A DNA stretch of 36,229 bases. Origin: Nitrospirota bacterium (GTDB taxonomy: Bacteria; Nitrospirota; Nitrospiria; Nitrospirales; Nitrospiraceae). Of the stretch, positions 34,406 through 36,229 are shown piece after piece (position 1 is the stretch's first letter; the number at the start of each line of letters is the position of its first letter). The notes beneath the pieces were generated by a model. The model was not told the origin of the DNA, did not search any database, and saw only the letters and a program-made list of their open reading frames with translations. Location: positions 8,401-44,629 of the forward strand of contig NSIK01000008.1 in assembly GCA_002737345.1 (NCBI GenBank), read 5' to 3'. The translations under genes and the position numbers were made by a program.

Positions 34406-35941
34406 GTGCGCAACACGATCGATCTAGAATCGAGAAGGGCCCTTCTCTTCGCAGGCGCCATGATGGTGGCGGTATGTTCCTGGAGCAATCCGGTGCAGGC
34501 GCAAGTCCAGAACGCCACGCTGCTACCCTCCAAATCCCAGCCTGTCCTAATAGCGGCGGCCGAGGGACGTGCTACGGCATCCCCCGCGGGTGCCCGCTCG
34601 GTAGGGTATGCCGAGACCCAACCGAGCCAGCTTGAAGATGTGTTGCTCGAAAAGGGCATCTTATCCATGGACGATTGGGTGCGTATCAAGGCGGAGTCCG
34701 AAGCGCGCGCGGCCGAGCAAGCGAGCCTGCAGGGAGTGGTGGCCAACCCGCACTGGTATGAACGTATGCGCATCCAGGGGTTCGCTCAAATCCGCATGTC
34801 CTTTTATGACAATGGTAAGGGAGATATCTCCCTCAGCGATTCGAAGGCCGTGGTGAGCAACGGCAAACAGACCACTGGCGGCGGTCAAAAAATGTATTTC
34901 CGCCGGATTCGCATGCCGATTTCCGGTCAACCATCGGAACGGCTGTTCTTCTTCCTCCAGCCGGCGTTTGAAGGCGACGGATTCAATACCGGCGGCGGCG
35001 ACAACTTCAACCTCGTCGATGCCTTTGCCGACTATATGGTCACGAAGGATCAAACCTGGCGCATTCGGATGGGTCTACAGCGCACGCTGGTCGGCTTCGA
35101 TACCCTTCGAACCAGCAGCCAGCGGCAGGAATTGGACCGCCATGAATCCATTCAGAGCAGCGCGCCAGGCGAGCGGGACATGGGCGTCGCATTGTTTTAT
35201 ACGACTCCGGAATCCAAGGCCCGCTATCAAACGCTGACTCAGTATCACAATGGGCCTGGCGACTATGGCAATATCGCGGTCCAGATGTACAACGGCCAGG
35301 GCCGGAACAAAGTTGAGTACAACAAGAATAAACATTTCGCCGGGAAGGTGTCCTACCCCTTTGAACTGCCAAACGGACGGCTCATCGATGTCGGCGCCCA
35401 TGCCTATACCGGTCTCTGGGATGCCACAAGTGTGACGTCGATGACGTCAGGGGCCACGCGTTGCAGCCAGAGCATCAGCACCGATGGGTATTGCACAATC
35501 AGGGATAGACGCCTCAGCGCCTATCTCTGGACGCCTCCGCAGCCCTGGGGCATCATGGCCGAAGGGGTGGTCGGACGGGGCCCTGAACGGGGCTCCGATG
35601 GCCTCCTGCGGGAAGCGTCTCTCTATGGCGGGTACATACAGGGGAACTATACCTGGCGTTACTCCGATACGGGCCTGATCACCCCCTACGCTCGGTACGG
35701 CGAATATTACGGGGGCAGTAAGCACAGCACCTCGGGCGCGAACTATGACACCAAAAACGTCAATGCTGGATTGGTTTGGGAACCAGACACCCATTGGCGC
35801 TTTGTGGCGGAATACCTCTTCAAGCATGGCACCAATGCCGCCTCATCTCTCGCCGATGAGTCGGCACTGACATTCGGACAGAGCCAGCAAGTCTTCAATA
35901 TGCAGATGCTCCGGATCCAAGCGCAGTGGCTCTGGAACTAA
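34406..35941 (+). CDS. phosphate-selective porin O/P family outer membrane protein
   Basis: An exported beta-barrel protein. The GTG at 34406 follows AAGGAGG by 8 nt and gives a compact signal peptide (MRNTIDLESRRALLFAGAMM, then VAVCSWSNPVQA). ATGs at 34361 and 34376 are in-frame alternatives with fair sites. A short helical region (LEDVLLEKGILSMDDWVRIKAESEA) precedes the barrel, as in OprP/OprO-like porins. The barrel begins with RIQGFAQIRMSFYDNG and continues with alternating strands such as RIRMPISGQPSERLFFFLQPAF and ITPYARYGEYYGG, ending in the C-terminal aromatic LRIQAQWLWN expected for outer membrane insertion. Pho-box control supports phosphate uptake. Confidence 0.85.
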   Translation: MRNTIDLESRRALLFAGAMMVAVCSWSNPVQAQVQNATLLPSKSQPVLIAAAEGRATASPAGARSVGYAETQPSQLEDVLLEKGILSMDDWVRIKAESEARAAEQASLQGVVANPHWYERMRIQGFAQIRMSFYDNGKGDISLSDSKAVVSNGKQTTGGGQKMYFRRIRMPISGQPSERLFFFLQPAFEGDGFNTGGGDNFNLVDAFADYMVTKDQTWRIRMGLQRTLVGFDTLRTSSQRQELDRHESIQSSAPGERDMGVALFYTTPESKARYQTLTQYHNGPGDYGNIAVQMYNGQGRNKVEYNKNKHFAGKVSYPFELPNGRLIDVGAHAYTGLWDATSVTSMTSGATRCSQSISTDGYCTIRDRRLSAYLWTPPQPWGIMAEGVVGRGPERGSDGLLREASLYGGYIQGNYTWRYSDTGLITPYARYGEYYGGSKHSTSGANYDTKNVNAGLVWEPDTHWRFVAEYLFKHGTNAASSLADESALTFGQSQQVFNMQMLRIQAQWLWN

Positions 35942-35950
35942 CTATCACCC

Positions 35951-35977
35951 GCGTCTTCCCCTGAACGAGGAAGACGC
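35951..35977 (+). terminator. perfect 9-bp hairpin after the porin gene
   Basis: GCGTCTTCC (35951-35959) pairs with GGAAGACGC (35969-35977) around a 9-nt loop, 10 nt after the porin stop. There is no T tract, so it may protect the mRNA 3' end rather than terminate. Confidence 0.5.
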
Positions 35978-35983
35978 AGTCCT

Positions 35984-36011
35984 CAGCGCACTAAGGAGGC
36001 TTAGTGCGCTG
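35984..36011 (+). promoter_or_regulatory. perfect 11-bp hairpin with GGAGG in its loop
   Basis: CAGCGCACTAA (35984-35994) pairs with TTAGTGCGCTG (36001-36011). The 6-nt loop is GGAGGC, a ribosome-binding-like sequence, though the next gene has its own AGGAGAGG-type site. It could be an intergenic RNA-processing or translation-control element. Confidence 0.5.
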
Positions 36012-36035
36012 GGATTCAATATAGGAGAGGATTCA

Positions 36036-36229
36036 ATGAACGTACAGGATGGACCCCAGGCAATACTCACCCCATCGGCCCTCGCGACCGGGCTAATCGT
36101 CGCCCTGCTGTCAGGAATGGGCTCGACCGCTGGCGCCGAGCAGGTTGAGCGGATCGTGCGAGTCGCGAACGTGAGCGCCACGGAAGCTTACCAGCCGATG
36201 ACAGCCGTTGAAGGCCGTCTCTCCATTGC
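36036..36229 (+). CDS. exported protein, N-terminal part only
   Basis: The ATG at 36036 follows TAGGAGAGG and begins a signal peptide (MNVQDGPQAILTPSALATGL, IVALLSGMGSTAGA, cut before EQ). The mature part starts QVERIVRVANVSATEAYQPM and the gene runs off the right edge. It lies under the same Pho-controlled unit as the porin and may be co-transcribed. Family not recognised from 64 residues; a role in phosphate metabolism is inference only. Confidence 0.7.
   Translation, partial: MNVQDGPQAILTPSALATGLIVALLSGMGSTAGAEQVERIVRVANVSATEAYQPMTAVEGRLSI

Overview
The window looks like a chromosomal segment of a Gram-negative, moderately GC-rich bacterium. My best guess is Nitrospira or a close relative in Nitrospirota. 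This rests on the gene mix (adrenodoxin-reductase-type ferredoxin-NADP reductase, class II fumarase, OprP/OprO-type porin, Rieske/Mrp/LipA cluster), the aroQ-efp-accB-accC order, and intergenic GTCTRTCTGG-type repeats that I associate with that genus. No rRNA, tRNA, CRISPR array, insertion sequence or phage module was seen, so this is mostly core genome with a few scars.

Layout. 1-2.1 kb (minus): the rsmD 5' end, a coiled-coil/TrkA-C protein and an M50-like membrane metallopeptidase. 2.1-6.5 kb (minus): a tightly packed run, mrp/apbC -> Rieske ferredoxin -> two unknown small proteins -> lipA -> hflX, with an iron-sulfur theme. 6.6-7.5 kb: a fatty acyl desaturase with its own promoter and terminator. 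7.7-8.2 kb: a wrecked putA (proline dehydrogenase/P5C dehydrogenase) in which the extreme N- and C-terminal ends are joined and the rest is lost. The next minus-strand gene, a secreted protein, reads through the antisense of this scar. 9.2-10.7 kb (plus): a short-chain dehydrogenase and bioD. 10.7-20.1 kb (minus): a long housekeeping series read tsaD, nth, yicC, gmk, rpoZ, coaBC, aroQ, efp, accB, accC, thiE, with several 4-bp ATGA/GTGA overlaps and two apparent gene remnants. 20.2-23.8 kb: clpC and nadK, divergent, each with a good sigma70-type promoter.

23.8-30 kb: ferredoxin-NADP reductase, fumC, two small unknown proteins, an ArsC-family protein, RNase D and a protein with a C-terminal J domain. 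30.2 kb: a small secreted Lys/Glu-rich repeat protein. 30.6-34.3 kb: a 1226-residue fusion of a YyaL/DUF255 thioredoxin-like protein with a complete aldo/keto reductase. 34.3-36.2 kb: four 6-mers spaced exactly 11 bp apart (a tandem Pho-box-like array) ahead of a phosphate-selective-type porin, then two perfect hairpins and the start of another exported protein. This looks like a phosphate-starvation unit.

I found no obvious multi-gene novel defence or metabolic system. The most unusual items are the YyaL-AKR fusion, the putA scar whose antisense has become part of a neighbouring protein, the hairpin-forming GTCTRTCTGG repeat family (one copy supplies a gene's start codon), and the tandem Pho-box array. 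All functions are read from sequence motifs without database searches.
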